A stretch of DNA of 64,000 nt from Symsagittifera roscoffensis (Eukaryota > Xenacoelomorpha > Acoela > Convolutidae). The stretch covers positions 32,004,599 to 32,068,598 of the forward strand of contig NC_087063.1 of the NCBI RefSeq assembly GCF_963678635.1, in the 5' to 3' direction. A program made the translations under genes and the position numbers. Below the pieces are notes generated by a model. That model saw only the letters and a list, made by a program, of their open reading frames with translations. It searched no databases and was not told the DNA's origin. Positions 54,401-57,215 of the stretch are shown piece after piece. The stretch's first letter is position 1, and every line of letters starts with the position of its first letter.

Positions 54401-55486
54401 AATGGCGAGTTTTTAGATTTTTGATAACTCGGAAAGTCAGTACCGACATCCTCGAAGTCCCTCTTGCGAAAACTTAAAGTCCGCCTTAGCAAATACCTTT
54501 TGAAAAGACATAAAAAGAACATTTTGAAAAATAATCCACCTAATGAATTTAGGAATTGGTTGCATTTTTTCAGGTATCAAGAAGACAATTCGACTTATAA
54601 ATTCCGCAGCAGCAGCAAAGTTGGTCATGAATTCGGGCTAAAACTAACTTTGTTCCTTGATTATGCAGAGTACATTGGACTATTTGCGCCAAATTCTGGA
54701 GCTCGGTTATTAGTGCACGACCCTCGAGTTCAGCCTGATATACAAACTGCGAGTTTTTCAGTCGCAGCTGGCGAAACCACTTTCATAGCTATGAAATTGG
54801 AAGAGGTTCAAAGAAAAGGCGGCAAATACAACGATTGTTACGAGAAGTGGCCCAAATCACTGAAACTTTCGGAGCAAGCTCAGAAGGCATGGTCAACTTA
54901 TACACAGGAATCTTGTCAGAATTTATGTTTGACCAACATCTTAGCTAGTAGATGTAAATGCACAGATACTTATGATGTTGATTTCAGTGTCGATGAGACG
55001 ATTAACATGAACTCGTTGTATTATTGTCGAGCCACGAATCTCAAACAGAGCGAATGTCGCAACGACGTTTACGCTGCTTTCAGAAACAACAGCCTCGCCT
55101 GCGATTGTCTCCCTGCCTGTCATACGAATGAATACATCCTAACTCAATCTAGATCTCCTTGGCCGTCGAAAACATACAGCCCCTATTTCGCTTCAAAGAT
55201 GATTAAATCTGACTCAAGTCGGATTGTGTCTTACATGCAAGACCTTCTCATCAGAAATGTCAGTGAAAATGCAATGCAACAAAGCTTCAAGGAAAACTTT
55301 GTGAGGCTGGAAATCTTTTACGAAGCTCTGAATTTCAGGAAAATATCCGAATCTGCGGCGTACGACTTCTCTTCGTTGATTTCAGATTTCGGCGGTAATC
55401 TTGGACTTTGTCTTGGGTGGAGTATGCTCATATTTTTTGAACTGGTTGAATTTTTCTTCCATTGTGTGAGAGCTTACATGCACTAA
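18035..55486 (+). CDS. DEG/ENaC-type channel subunit with LDLa-LDLa-CUB ectodomain (six exons)
   Basis: Inferred join: 18035-18470, 27686-27814, 31734-31862, 33770-34706, 35464-35582, 54574-55486, giving about 887 residues. Order: cytoplasmic N-terminus; TM1; FPAVTVCNENP signature; LDLa 1; LDLa 2; CUB; acidic linker; cysteine-rich palm/thumb core; TM2; very short cytoplasmic tail. DEG/ENaC subunits form trimeric sodium-permeable channels at the plasma membrane, gated by protons, peptides or mechanical force. The ligand here cannot be told. LDLa and CUB modules bind proteins or calcium, so tethering to extracellular partners is plausible. All joins keep frame except a one-base loss in the CUB exon. 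Introns are swollen by repeats and an LTR element. A functional gene with a sequencing indel and a young pseudogene are both possible. Confidence 0.85.
20050..20960 (-). mobile_element. Decayed hAT-like element fragment
   Basis: The left end CAGGAGCGGATCAATGG resembles the CAGGGGCGGATC termini of other elements in this window. Near the right are GCGTCCGCCCCTCCCCC and a GGCGCCAAAGGCGC segment that is also shared. Minus-strand sequence at 20472-20684 shares an ILQSSSxDxTLH motif with the fossil at 26400-27030. The right terminus and target duplication are not clear. Confidence 0.45.
21283..23110. repeat. 914-bp perfect tandem duplication
   Basis: Copy 1 is 21283-22196 and copy 2 is 22197-23110; by eye they are identical throughout. 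The junction falls in AAAATCT, the same words that begin the 91-bp satellite to the right. It contains no recognisable gene; identical 60-codon minus-strand ORFs at 21477 and 22391 have no domain. It is either a very recent duplication or an assembly artefact. Confidence 0.9.
23079..24955. repeat. 91-bp satellite array, about 20 copies
   Basis: The monomer runs from AATAATTTCAGAAGATAGGC through ATCTACGATATAACATCAG, TATCAACTTTGTAGCCAGATC and CTGACATTGCTTATCTC to TATCAACTT. Copies are mostly 90-98 percent alike. Shortened monomers, in which TCAACTTTGTAGCCAGAT is duplicated and the CTGACATTGC part is lost, recur near 23225-23265, 24035-24065 and 24485-24510. That suggests a higher-order repeat. 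The array lies wholly within channel intron 1. Confidence 0.95.
25025..25413. mobile_element. hAT-type MITE with perfect 8-bp target duplication
   Basis: Termini are CAGGCGCGAATCTAG at the left and AAATCCGCTACTC at the right, imperfectly inverted. The flanks are an exact 8-bp direct repeat AATATATT at 25017-25024 and 25414-25421, as expected of hAT transposition. The interior carries the shared GGCGCCAAAGGCG segment and a run of Cs near the right end. No coding capacity. Confidence 0.75.
25436..25780. mobile_element. Second MITE of the same family, inverted orientation
   Basis: Begins CAGGGGCGGATTCAAC and ends near CCTGGATC. The interior is homologous to 25025-25413 in reverse (GGCGCCTTCGGTGCC, AATATAT and GCGCGCGCC blocks). 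Its right end is eroded; a weak GTTGAACG / GTAAACG match may be the remnant target duplication. Confidence 0.55.
26048..27308 (-). mobile_element. Degenerate hAT element with transposase remnants
   Basis: The right end, TTTAAGCCCGCCCCTG, is a good hAT terminus. The left end, around CAGTGACGGATCTAAG, is its mutated partner. Flanking ACCAGTAT (26040-26047) and ACCAGTTT (27309-27316) form a 7/8 target duplication. On the minus strand, about 26650-26760 reads as a segment with an ADDRFKKTVYLPIIDFVL motif and then KIRF, followed by LLPWWL. This resembles the YYR...P.LD......RF region of hAT transposases. Stops and shifts are frequent, so there is no functional product. Confidence 0.5.
27686..27814 (+). 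CDS. Channel exon 2: LDLa module 1
   Basis: A symmetrical phase 1-1 exon of 129 bases between acceptor TTTCATTTCTTAG and donor GTAGAG. It encodes a classic LDLa core: CTSSGICIPISWICN, then DNCDDHSDESDE and a final Cys. With the Cys at the end of exon 1 it has all six cysteines, plus the acidic calcium-binding D..D.SDE pattern. The 1-1 phase is the usual form of shuffled extracellular modules. The join to exon 1 gives GGT (Gly) across the intron without breaking the frame. Confidence 0.88.
27815..31733 (+). other. Intron 2 (3.9 kb) with 2-kb foldback
   Basis: Phase 1. Most of it is the imperfect inverted repeat at 28440-30450. The rest is A/T-rich sequence without a supported feature. Confidence 0.7.
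28440..30450. repeat. Long imperfect inverted repeat, arms about 900 bp
   Basis: The left arm (about 28440-29340) and right arm (about 29545-30450) are reverse complements with many substitutions and small indels. Paired landmarks: AAATTTTTGC/GCAAAAATTT near the outer ends, CTTCGAAG cores, GCGAGGAAAACTTT/AAAGTTTTCCTCGC, and AAACCGTTTGCTA/TAGCAAACGGTTT close to the roughly 200-bp loop. A transcript of the intron could fold into a very long hairpin. No protein, no clear TIR-TSD pair. Confidence 0.8.
31734..31862 (+). CDS. Channel exon 3: most of LDLa module 2
   Basis: Also 129 bases and phase 1-1 if the acceptor is CTCCTTCAG (31731-31733); an alternative AG three bases later would shorten it by one codon. 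It encodes a Gly/Glu-rich lead, then CMEGYFMCPDDEHCATPCDG and PEC, five cysteines of an LDLa. The sixth comes from exon 4. The spacing between cysteines 3 and 4 is unusually short, so the fold may be atypical. Donor GTAAGA. Confidence 0.85.
31863..33769 (+). other. Intron 3 (1.9 kb) with 0.7-kb foldback
   Basis: GTAAGA to TTTTTCTAG, phase 1. It contains the inverted repeat 32150-32850. Sequence from 32860 to 33769 shows no supported feature. Confidence 0.75.
32150..32850. repeat. Foldback repeat, arms about 300 bp
   Basis: Left arm about 32160-32450, right arm about 32560-32848. Matching landmarks: TTAATATGGTGCAATTTTTTC/GAAAAAATTGCACCATATTAA, GCTGAAACTACTTTG/CAAAGTAGTTTCAGC, and TCTCACACAGCC/GGCTGTGTGAGA. 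The 109-codon ORF that spans the loop is incidental. Confidence 0.85.
33770..34706 (+). CDS. Channel exon 4: end of LDLa 2, CUB domain, acidic linker; frameshifted
   Basis: Acceptor TTTTTCTAG; the first codon is completed with the G of exon 3. The upstream frame reads DFDERKEADCEVKSC (end of LDLa 2), then a CUB start with SKNYPQ, and would stop at 33889. The rest of the CUB is in the next frame from 33876: YPNSLNCVF, a CYDYLGFFDG motif, ICGQ, and GFMLSYVSV. One base is missing between 33873 and 33876. After the CUB comes a basic stretch with KRQKR, possibly a furin-like site. An Asp/Asn/Thr/Ser-rich linker and a segment ahead of the channel core follow. Donor at 34707 (GAG-GTTCTC) is inferred; an alternative lies nine bases later. 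Confidence 0.75.
34707..35463 (+). other. Intron 4 with MITE insertion
   Basis: 757 bases from GTTCTC to TGAGTCAG. Without the MITE and one target duplicate it would be about 326 bases. The donor and acceptor are less typical than at other introns. Confidence 0.5.
34738..35160. mobile_element. hAT-type MITE in channel intron 4
   Basis: Starts CAGGGGCGGATCTACATT and ends near AAATTCGCCCTTT. Flanks GATAGCTT (34730-34737) and GATAGATT (35161-35168) form an imperfect 8-bp duplication. The interior shares GGCGCCGAAGGCGC and GGCGCGCGCTCCCC with the MITEs at 25.0-25.8 kb. Confidence 0.65.
35464..35582 (+). CDS. Channel exon 5: start of conserved palm region
   Basis: Encodes KNDFIVQCTYDGKEC and, further on, YYGNCFSFNS. 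These are typical DEG/ENaC signatures (C.y.G..C and GNCF.FN). It ends with AG before donor GTAACA (phase 2), which joins the G at the start of exon 6 to make Arg. The acceptor is taken as GAGTCAG, ending at 35463, to pair with the phase-0 donor of exon 4; the frame itself is certain from the motifs. Confidence 0.85.
35706..35733. repeat. LTR dyad / hairpin (5' LTR)
   Basis: Perfect arms GTGCTGAAATTAC and GTAATTTCAGCAC around a TT centre. Repeated at 53824-53851. Relative to the minus-strand subfamily (14556-14583), two base pairs have changed on both arms, keeping the symmetry. Confidence 0.8.
35795..35800 (+). terminator. Candidate LTR polyadenylation signal
   Basis: AATAAA within the LTR, present also at 53913-53918 in the 3' LTR where it would act. 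Confidence 0.4.
36003..36025 (+). other. tRNA primer-binding site
   Basis: TGGTGCGACC begins two bases after the LTR. Its complement ends in CGCACCA and carries GTTCGAG, a T-loop-like motif, so complementarity may extend through the T arm. The minus-strand element has the same sequence apart from one base. The donor tRNA is not identified. Confidence 0.65.
36647..36673 (+). repeat. Leader stem-loop 1
   Basis: AGATC, AT bulge, CAAG, loop GCTTATC, CTTG, GATCT. Exactly 60 bases before stem-loop 2, which has the same shape with a swapped outer pair. Confidence 0.6.
36707..36733 (+). repeat. Leader stem-loop 2
   Basis: TGATC, AT bulge, CAAG, loop AACTATC, CTTG, GATCA. The outer T-A pair replaces the A-T of stem-loop 1. 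Confidence 0.6.
37251..37685 (+). CDS. ORF1: small basic protein of the LTR element
   Basis: 144 codons, rich in Lys, Arg and Ser, ending in a very basic third with GKRRIKK. No domain is recognised. Its N-terminal LGNKQTIVLHNC segment is conserved in the minus-strand copy at 13028 and below, which supports translation. The last 26 bases overlap the next ORF in another frame, so the two could be linked by frameshifting or by re-initiation. It could be a nucleic-acid-binding or nuclear-targeted accessory protein, but nothing in the sequence proves that. Confidence 0.6.
   Translation: MSFKNLGNKQTIVLHNCEIDNKKYDLVITPHTQTVGYIRTKQRQITRKRFSKNRNAFSESEASSLDELYKLKESIDKNCPIHDQLYFSDSETTSNSSKRGKRRIKKQYKHKPVHLYNWNQPIRHINNYLLTVIKRKNEPNTHSK
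37660..38937 (+). CDS. N-terminal gag-region ORF (425 codons), probably fused to gag
   Basis: Acidic N-terminus (SEDSPDDDD), then a helical mid-part with DVKIKRQIIDHYLKDIC and QYGIYTIEF motifs, then a Thr/Asn/Gln-rich tail. No family recognised; by position a matrix-like role is plausible. The frame ends just after a run of 12 Cs at 38902-38913. In the frame of the downstream gag ORF there is no stop between that run and the gag ATG at 38961, so a one-base change in the run would make a single polyprotein of about 935 residues. The homologous region in the minus-strand element (11400-12600) lies in the same place relative to gag. Confidence 0.7.
   Translation: MSQTHTPSEDSPDDDDIYPFLVDAPNDRGQHILCKNLLLNLFEPGISPCKAEFPDVKIKRQIIDHYLKDICNLTQQYGIYTIEFSSPNPNHRKYVIQTDDLDLEFSKVFSEYIKSIQYHNSQRANSIFTNEVFAIIYSYISILENEIPIPSVSPTETSKHIRVRHEITLFSTFLHIIKANFTKDDVSQHTKHDLQKILAWFIIDYFTHNIDLISQARKNFRPQNSNDDTAITEQSDYVWDPEWSHYAFINIPQSIASQAISTISYTRDYVREVPLTIDATPLNYNTFLPDTRNNSLKLTVIQNENLNGTRNLTQQDIQTPSHFINEEIVQTTTTTQQSISPLRPNLTTARNTNTSLAQVTLQSTVKPSVAPKYSQMDYQTYRPMTIPSKTRRTFTRNNFAEHNYNYTHSSKTNYPPPPEKIIIIR
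38961..40481 (+). CDS. gag: Gag: capsid-like domain and CCHC zinc knuckle
   Basis: 506 codons. Residues 1-150 are Gln/Asn/Pro-rich with imperfect MQNP repeats. A retrotransposon Gag capsid-like region follows at about 165-350 (DPEYSVEDYLNAV, WF..LP and LPNETIKQLAVR motifs). A zinc knuckle WCNYCRRYGHSISECR lies near residue 415. The tail is Asn/Arg/Ser-rich. The product would assemble particles and bind element RNA. The TAA at 40479 falls inside low-complexity sequence that continues to look like a basic nucleocapsid tail in the same frame, so the stop may be a mutation or a readthrough point. Confidence 0.88.
   Translation: MATTNSVNFQTNSHPPQDRSENYPFFQQNKNKKQASHQTDYLSSDDDYLQPDIFAPYTQEYRGQGVQKPYTYHRIFSPHPTDTQNQQPMQMQNPINTQSFQPIQPQNPMITHSYQPTQMQNEIPLPYYLQQHEITKNQLSNFSQMPNAAESLQMTMNPYLMGGSLITSNKPLMVFTGTDPEYSVEDYLNAVTANLILNIGPEPINTPLHQNWIHRRTALIQTTLDGAAQKWFSVLPIEIKSNWKRFTQEFSKMFDSERNKQQQRVLCNEIRRLPNETIKQLAVRIETLVRKAYSLNTHDYKNTKMTEILMMTLTPQLRKIAIKKRASHPSSIREPDLDFKKLVDKLEPAEITMKLEETENLKLQYVNRIETNTTNNNNIQESDTDLVEKITEILNIYEKHPNFKGRPSFKKWCNYCRRYGHSISECRQKQQDNQNKPQKYKEPNKSFYQYMKKDQNLPNKNVYSNNSSGKPLPNNTNYTRTQSPYNSSYRGRSPEQRNTQNSSQNH
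40482..41165 (+). other. Asn/Arg/Ser-rich gag-pro linker
   Basis: In the gag frame the sequence continues as NRPNSRNNYSRSNS-like repeats, with a second stop near 40624. An Asn/Arg-rich reading resumes in another frame and then gives way to an acidic stretch containing CESSDSESDTEN. At least one indel is needed to join the parts. Probably the C-terminal nucleocapsid region. Confidence 0.5.
41166..42257 (+). CDS. Retropepsin-like aspartic protease and linker to RT
   Basis: 363 codons open; the protease begins about residue 75. The active site is FLIDSGAESNII (DSGA), followed by the flap region and a hydrophobic NIIGRPFI motif in the position of the ILGxD/NIIGR signature. Residues 190-363 form a linker with a second beta-rich part. 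The reading is out of frame with RT downstream (ATG at 42293). Expression with gag-pol presumably needs frameshifting, or an indel separates them. Confidence 0.85.
   Translation: MNPSILHKRHKKLTKSTNQSKSTNQSNENNKTKCLNTNHIYQNIQKEQPKEKIWTIPFLLESPRNKEFQPPDLETDFLIDSGAESNIINIPTWNEIKSLHPKLTPLETSSKLATAQGSTLVNYGKIQLFLLPTRTIEQNKILNKPFKQIFHITDIKHNIIGRPFISKYIPTINILNSKILIKDKYTKTKDTSLTFFQRLNKQPPFFSKFYPIYNQQRKYLKPLSGNIYNFSIKQVHQYDKKQNKKQLYMSDFEFKPIHKFFKITISSIKYLKNSNSDIISLHVYNNTPYQVTLPLGLLGYCETNATISPIYEKAYRVNNILQLLDICQSTILNEELSINNIISNEKEIQIISQKPHISNLHST
42293..44767 (+). pseudogene. pol: Reverse transcriptase, RNase H and N-terminal integrase; one in-frame stop
   Basis: Two ORFs in the same frame (42293-42778 and 42878-44767) are separated only by TAA at 42776, where a sense codon is expected after MPLDE. 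RT motifs: VLDARYLNSLI, the TTADMNSAYNQ catalytic-Asp block and ITYLDDVF. RNase H: FYAMCDASNFGIGAAL, ECTAII and FTDHKPI blocks. Integrase: a zinc-binding HTQNIKGH plus C.....C block near 44460-44590, then the first catalytic Asp in ISFDTKGPISP. The frame ends at 44765 because of a deletion removing the rest of the core. It would copy RNA into DNA in cytoplasmic particles if intact. Confidence 0.9.
44700..44815 (+). other. Junction of integrase core deletion
   Basis: Sequence coding SPSSEGN is followed within a few bases by the part coding NDTKYTEW in another frame. In the minus-strand copy these two points are separated by about 290 bases that carry the TDNGNDF motif. The second Asp and probably the catalytic Glu are lost here. 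Confidence 0.75.
44815..45672 (+). CDS. Integrase C-terminal part with GPY-like module
   Basis: 285 codons, really open from about 44735. It starts with the end of the rve core (MSPYEMVF), then a His-rich segment, then VLIPNF..QKGISKKLQPLRKGPYQII, which matches the GPF/Y module of Ty3/gypsy integrases, and HRNNLLPYYP. The last 90 residues are Lys/Asn/Gln-rich with repeated PQK motifs. There is no chromodomain that I can see. Displaced from the upstream part by the deletion. Confidence 0.8.
   Translation: MSPYEMVFNQKPRKPIMFTANSHKNAQIYCQPNKDSICYNLPLHTHDEDHFHHPQILKLASGTHTEWILNRDKKHNEIYQKVTKKLLQRQNIYEQINSRFTPASDLKIRTFVLIPNFNTQKGISKKLQPLRKGPYQIIAKPTDVTYKITDSDKKEIVQHRNNLLPYYPKEYALRELTQLYSFTGLKVIQNNPHTENKTKEQHDIHLENQNKKSSITKNNTKKLDQNIPQKERKNRKLTEKIIPQKQIDKSEHRESSRLRNQPRKNYKTFIPQSKILKKVEFQKQL
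45673..46264 (+). other. Spacer between pol and small ORFs
   Basis: No sense ORF of note. The last 120 bases align with the N-terminal half of the minus-strand ORF at 3957-4259. A TAATTAGCCTAAAGTA-type repeat appears twice near 46021-46070. Confidence 0.5.
46265..46495 (+). CDS. Small hydrophobic protein 1 of the LTR element
   Basis: 76 codons, almost entirely membrane-like from residue 8 to 58 (Ile/Leu/Phe-rich, probably two passes), then a short polar tail. The hydrophobic part is conserved in the minus-strand element (3957-4259). The stop TGA overlaps the next start as ATGA. No family recognised; a viroporin-like or signal-anchor role would be speculation. Confidence 0.5.
   Translation: MLFSRPVNIILNIIINFLTIFKLLIIFLFDTFESFVIILIIFCNIFLTFCSIFELYLQLSKAIDYIHRYDSQNLSK
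46492..46680 (+). CDS. Small hydrophobic protein 2 of the LTR element
   Basis: 62 codons beginning at the ATGA overlap. One strong membrane segment (residues 11-29) is followed by CKCVKK, then a second hydrophobic segment and a charged EEYYNKHK end. Its last 35 bases overlap the ATG-less low-complexity ORF in the +1 frame. The minus-strand copy has lost this region, so conservation cannot be tested here. Confidence 0.45.
   Translation: MIRTIFSRTDIFLLFVIFITFLSSLILTICKCVKKAIITFALATILLILFLEEYYNKHKFFH
46646..47821 (+). CDS. AUG-less Ser/Thr/Pro/Asn-rich ORF upstream of env
   Basis: An open frame of 391 codons in which I find no methionine codon. It is rich in Ser, Thr, Pro, Gln and Asn, with motifs such as SSPTSSQDNP, PPLSEPTYSLYP and LPPPFNLNF. 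A more structured C-terminal third runs from about 47490 (RLHNWALNRL and onward). It starts in the overlap with hydrophobic protein 2, so +1 frameshifting or splicing is needed for expression. It ends by overlapping the open frame of env. Similar in style to accessory ORF A downstream. Function unknown. Confidence 0.5.
   Translation, partial: KNTIININFSTKRINKKPSKIANQQSLSQSSPTSSQDNPTPSSTTQNPQTSTRISFQDNPYTFEERHTHLSEPLEPVQRQPPLSEPTYSLYPTLPQELSRIRNPSQNQNTVEIIGQILHPRRNRNFQTPRVHFDIPQSPSQSTPENPIGILPEIPTLLSQRSTSSLPSDYLGSTPTSEQIRENPFNPTNQTSRLPYWTTHSFTQGEPNLINDPIDISTDTTTSSSLPETLSLPSTPSISQILPPPFNLNFPNNLDARYREQSSTNIPLRLDSNTFTAPPPLFGQHPENNRLHNWALNRLQYRQDIHEDIRDHNIQILQQNSLQLKFEITVKLNNIAQHPYPLNLPNITAQSLPPPFITTEVINKYDRYTKKTIGYITFYNPYSGLSYTSIF
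47785..50427 (+). pseudogene. env: Env-like membrane glycoprotein with one in-frame stop
   Basis: About 880 codons in one frame, interrupted by TGA at 48397. No ATG precedes that stop, so the first exon probably comes by splicing; a CTCAG acceptor-like site is at 47790. A hydrophobic signal-like ILIFLQLFFLIT opens the protein. The ectodomain has many cysteines and N-x-S/T sites, an early HYDCEE motif, and CKNDQGFCDP. Near the C-terminus a membrane segment (LTILYAMFNFIGFLFSLL) is followed by a second hydrophobic stretch and a long tail with PTAP. Layout fits a retroviral or negative-strand-virus-derived fusion glycoprotein; the exact class is not assigned. Confidence 0.75.
50424..51104 (+). 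CDS. Accessory ORF A: Ser/Thr/Pro/Asn-rich protein
   Basis: 226 codons, starting at an ATGA overlap with the env stop. Residues 40-190 are low-complexity (NSDTNS, SEPSPSNN and ELDNFITLQQQ motifs). The N-terminus has a short hydrophobic ITIIPLFAF segment. Homologue on the minus strand at 2334-2790. Probably disordered; function unknown. Confidence 0.65.
   Translation: MSRQLGSLHRSNSHPTNLKTAITIIPLFAFPPPDFPTNNVTSGMNSDTNSHISVLYSISQLNNPNIKTPDEFADSEPSPSNNFQTNSSVFSNPPFQPIPPNNPLPSISTPSYASQVTPTYSSFHSDRSSNSPDIPQISQELDNFITLQQQPFHLENPTINQISSTIESSNSTNRAYRTFKRKFPNHPFPTKPGTAREYINHPNHTNTKDFFSNHPTFISTIYFEHS
51010..51633 (+). CDS. Accessory ORF B
   Basis: 207 codons overlapping ORF A by 95 bases in another frame. 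It has a hydrophobic beginning, then a compact-looking domain rich in Tyr, His and Phe with DMLYRLTTPLTHRQFTYIGY, ANQDQFLDDDRFANP and a C-terminal FHFLAPHELALLTRYY. Preserved in the minus-strand copy (1545-2290). The start codon is uncertain, because conservation is clear only from about 51120. No family recognised. Confidence 0.65.
   Translation: MNILIIQITLTRKIFLAITLPSFPQYTLNTPNNTNDTRSFVDEQVLMPTLHWTSYYHFTNPLCLPLSNTHIDIERNKDMLYRLTTPLTHRQFTYIGYKKSLKTYTAPRANEYTLEYYDHNIIRANQDQFLDDDRFANPQIPEKFFTKTPYVFTLNIFDRKFDHIISEALTDTQAYESFKEKFQLFSLTFHFLAPHELALLTRYYVTH
51584..52153 (+). CDS. Accessory ORF C
   Basis: 189 codons overlapping ORF B by 50 bases; an ATG at 51619 would give a shorter form. Contains YRFIQSHFDLH, ILRNYDP, LEFIHNTKYNHKLYNLIQ and LQLLWPLLQTKNIIRILAKL. 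The C-terminal third is strongly conserved in the minus-strand copy (1145-1545). The stop is directly followed by CAGGTAAGT, a perfect splice-donor sequence. No family recognised. Confidence 0.65.
   Translation: MHHTNLHCSHDIMLRTKQTHTYTYYRFIQSHFDLHTPSRQPHHRFQFINSKFTSPFFLNFTYCIKNTNLHGILRNYDPITQMYIFCPITKTFNAEESRPFLIPHEFIQPIEIPILEFIHNTKYNHKLYNLIQNTPYDFAVGTEELKTIKALQLLWPLLQTKNIIRILAKLLTNSDIIHDIFPHGFFPED
52154..53708 (+). other. Long 3' noncoding region of the LTR element
   Basis: 1.55 kb without sense ORFs. It contains the conserved structured block at 52992-53080 and a CTCAAGGGTGAGTAACTC motif (53107-53124) that is also present in the minus-strand copy (about 136-155). The segment just before the 3' LTR (AAAACCAGGATGGG) is only a weak polypurine tract. 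Confidence 0.6.
52992..53080 (+). promoter_or_regulatory. Conserved structured 3' block of the element family (copy 2)
   Basis: Two direct copies of GGCCTAACCCACC (53000-53012, 53044-53056) bracket the palindromes GGACGTCC (53018-53025) and GAGCATGCTC (53027-53036). About 93 percent identical by eye to 173-260, far above the neighbouring sequence. Confidence 0.65.
53709..54118 (+). repeat. 3' LTR
   Basis: Begins TGGGACAAGAAC and ends TTCTAACTCA, the same length as the 5' LTR. Followed by the CACG duplicate (54119-54122). Confidence 0.9.
54246..54430. mobile_element. hAT-like terminus in channel intron 5
   Basis: CAGGGGCGGGTTTAAGG is nearly the complement of the right end of the element at 26048-27308. 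No partner terminus is visible, so it is probably a fragment. Confidence 0.35.
54574..55486 (+). CDS. Channel exon 6: extracellular core, TM2, stop
   Basis: Acceptor TTGCATTTTTTCAG. Encodes 304 residues. It starts with the segment joined to NSI-R, then GLKLTLFLDYAEY, GARLLVHDPRVQPD and AAGETTFIAMKLEEVQR, all family hallmarks. A thumb cysteine series follows (YTQESCQNLCL, CKC, ACDCLPACHTNEY). The end is ISDFGGNLGLCLGWSMLIFFE, the degenerate pore and TM2. The usual small-residue G-x-S filter is read here as GWS. The cytoplasmic tail after TM2 is only about ten residues. Codons upstream of 54574 in the same frame belong to the intron. Confidence 0.92.
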
Positions 55487-57125
55487 CAGCCATAAATTTG
55501 AGAAAATAGCCAACTGACAGTTGGAAAAAGTAATGAACGCAAGGAAAATGAAAAAAAAACCGACTTGTTTTTTCAAAAATCTTCAACTTGAATTCCAGAT
55601 AAAACATTACATGGCCTTAAAGCTCTTTGAAATTGTATAACAATTTATGATTTTTAGAACCGACCCAGTGTGAGAAAAATGGATCAATAGGTAAAAGTTT
55701 ATTTCGCTGGGAAATCCGAAAATCATTTTTTCATTTTCAAAATTTGAAGTCGATCTCGTTTTTCGCGACTCTACAATTTAGCTGATCGATAGTGGAGTTT
55801 GCCCTCCTTTTGACAACAGAAAAGCATTGATCTTTGGATAAAAATCGAACCGAAAAAAAATCAAAATTGAGCGTGAACAAATTTTAAGACTTTTTCTTTA
55901 AAAAAAGCAAAAAAAATCAGCAAGACCTATAAAAGAGTCTTGAAGACGTTCATTACTTTTAAAAACAGATGGAAACTGAAAAAAAAACTCTAAAGCAATT
56001 CTAAAAACAGCAGCTATCAAAAAACCTGGTCGAGCTTGTTTTTTCTTACAGTTTGTACATCAAAAAAGATACTCAAGGTTTTGTATACGAATAATGCTTG
56101 CGATTTATAATAACTGAACGAATAATACTTGCACTGTGATATATATTTAATCTTCGTTTGCCGATATGCATGTAAAGCTTTTTATTGCAGAAAATGATAA
56201 ATGCTTTCATGACTAAATTAAAAAATCAATATTTGAATGGCATAAAACTGAGAGGTAACAAAGTAACATTAGTAGTAAATTCTCGGGCAGAGCAAGCTAT
56301 CAGCATATGTTAAGTTAGGGTCGACTCAGGAAACTTTTATTCGAAGCATTCGACCAAATCCATCCAAGACTCCAGCAATCAGACAGAAGGTTTTTACACA
56401 GAGGCGCAGCGGATCTTCACACCACTTGCGATACAACACAACCATTAAAACAGCATAATTCGAAAAAAATGTAAATTTTGAAACAAACTAGGTGAACAAA
56501 AGTTTTCTTATGTCTCGATAAAAAATAACTAGGCGCGCAGCTGAAGCTATAGATACGTAATTGATATTGATTGAATTTGTTTAATTGATGCAGGTAAAAA
56601 TGTGATTTAGGAAATTGGACTTTGCACAAAACCTTAATTGTTTCTCTACTAAAATACGATAATGTACAGAACTTTTTTCTGGGAAAAGAATCCAAATATG
56701 AAGACATGGCAGAGTAGTTTTCGAAAATATTCAAAAATTTTTCATGGAAAAAACTATGTGAGTGGCCGCCAAGGCAGGAGCGCGTTCCACTACCCATTAT
56801 CTACATTGAAACTACAATATCTTATTTGAGATTGTTTTTCGAGAAAACCAAAGATTCACAAAACGGTCAAGAATCAATTACTTGACTATTCTGATGGCAC
56901 TAGATTTGTGTCAATAAAACTTGAGCGTAACCTCTTACGCAGGAAGCTTTTCAAAACCATTCTAGTTATTGAAACCAAAAACTCAGATTCGAGAGATGTA
57001 GTTTTCAAGAAAACAAAAAAAATCAATACAGCGGGGATGTGATTAAACACTAACATAAAAAACATATGTCGAAAAAAGAAAAACGTTAAAAAAAACTAAA
57101 AACTCGAAAATTAATTTTTGGTATG
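55487..57125. other. Intergenic region downstream of channel gene
   Basis: A/T-rich sequence, including the presumptive 3' UTR. No canonical AATAAA lies close to the stop (the first seen is near 56914). No other gene can be supported. Confidence 0.5.
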
Positions 57126-57129
57126 TCTC

Positions 57130-57215
57130 AATAGATACGTGACCCGGTCGAGAGTCAAACTCCAGACATTAGGGTACAAAGGCAAAGGCGTTAACTCTAG
57201 GCCAAGTGAGAACGA
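57130..57215 (-). mobile_element. tRNA-like SINE head or decayed tRNA
   Basis: On the minus strand there is an A-box-like TGGCCTAGAG (57195-57204) and, about 35 bases on, a B-box-like GAGTTTGACTC (57153-57163) embedded in a T-arm-like context. It lacks a clean cloverleaf, so a SINE head is preferred over a functional tRNA. Confidence 0.4.

Larger units (their letters stand above)
35583..54573 (+). other. Intron 5 (19 kb) containing the LTR element
   Basis: Donor GTAACACG and acceptor TTTTTTCAG, phase 2. Removing the element and one CACG leaves about 459 bases. The part after the element (54123-54573) has a hAT-like terminus at 54246 and otherwise nothing recognisable. Confidence 0.85.

Noticed and set aside
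54464..54573. ATG at 54464 as the start of a separate channel gene
   Set aside because: The first 36 codons lack family similarity, and a strong TTTTTTCAG acceptor at 54573 matches the phase of exon 5.
57130..57215. Functional tRNA gene
   Set aside because: A- and B-box-like motifs are present but no convincing acceptor stem or anticodon arm can be drawn.
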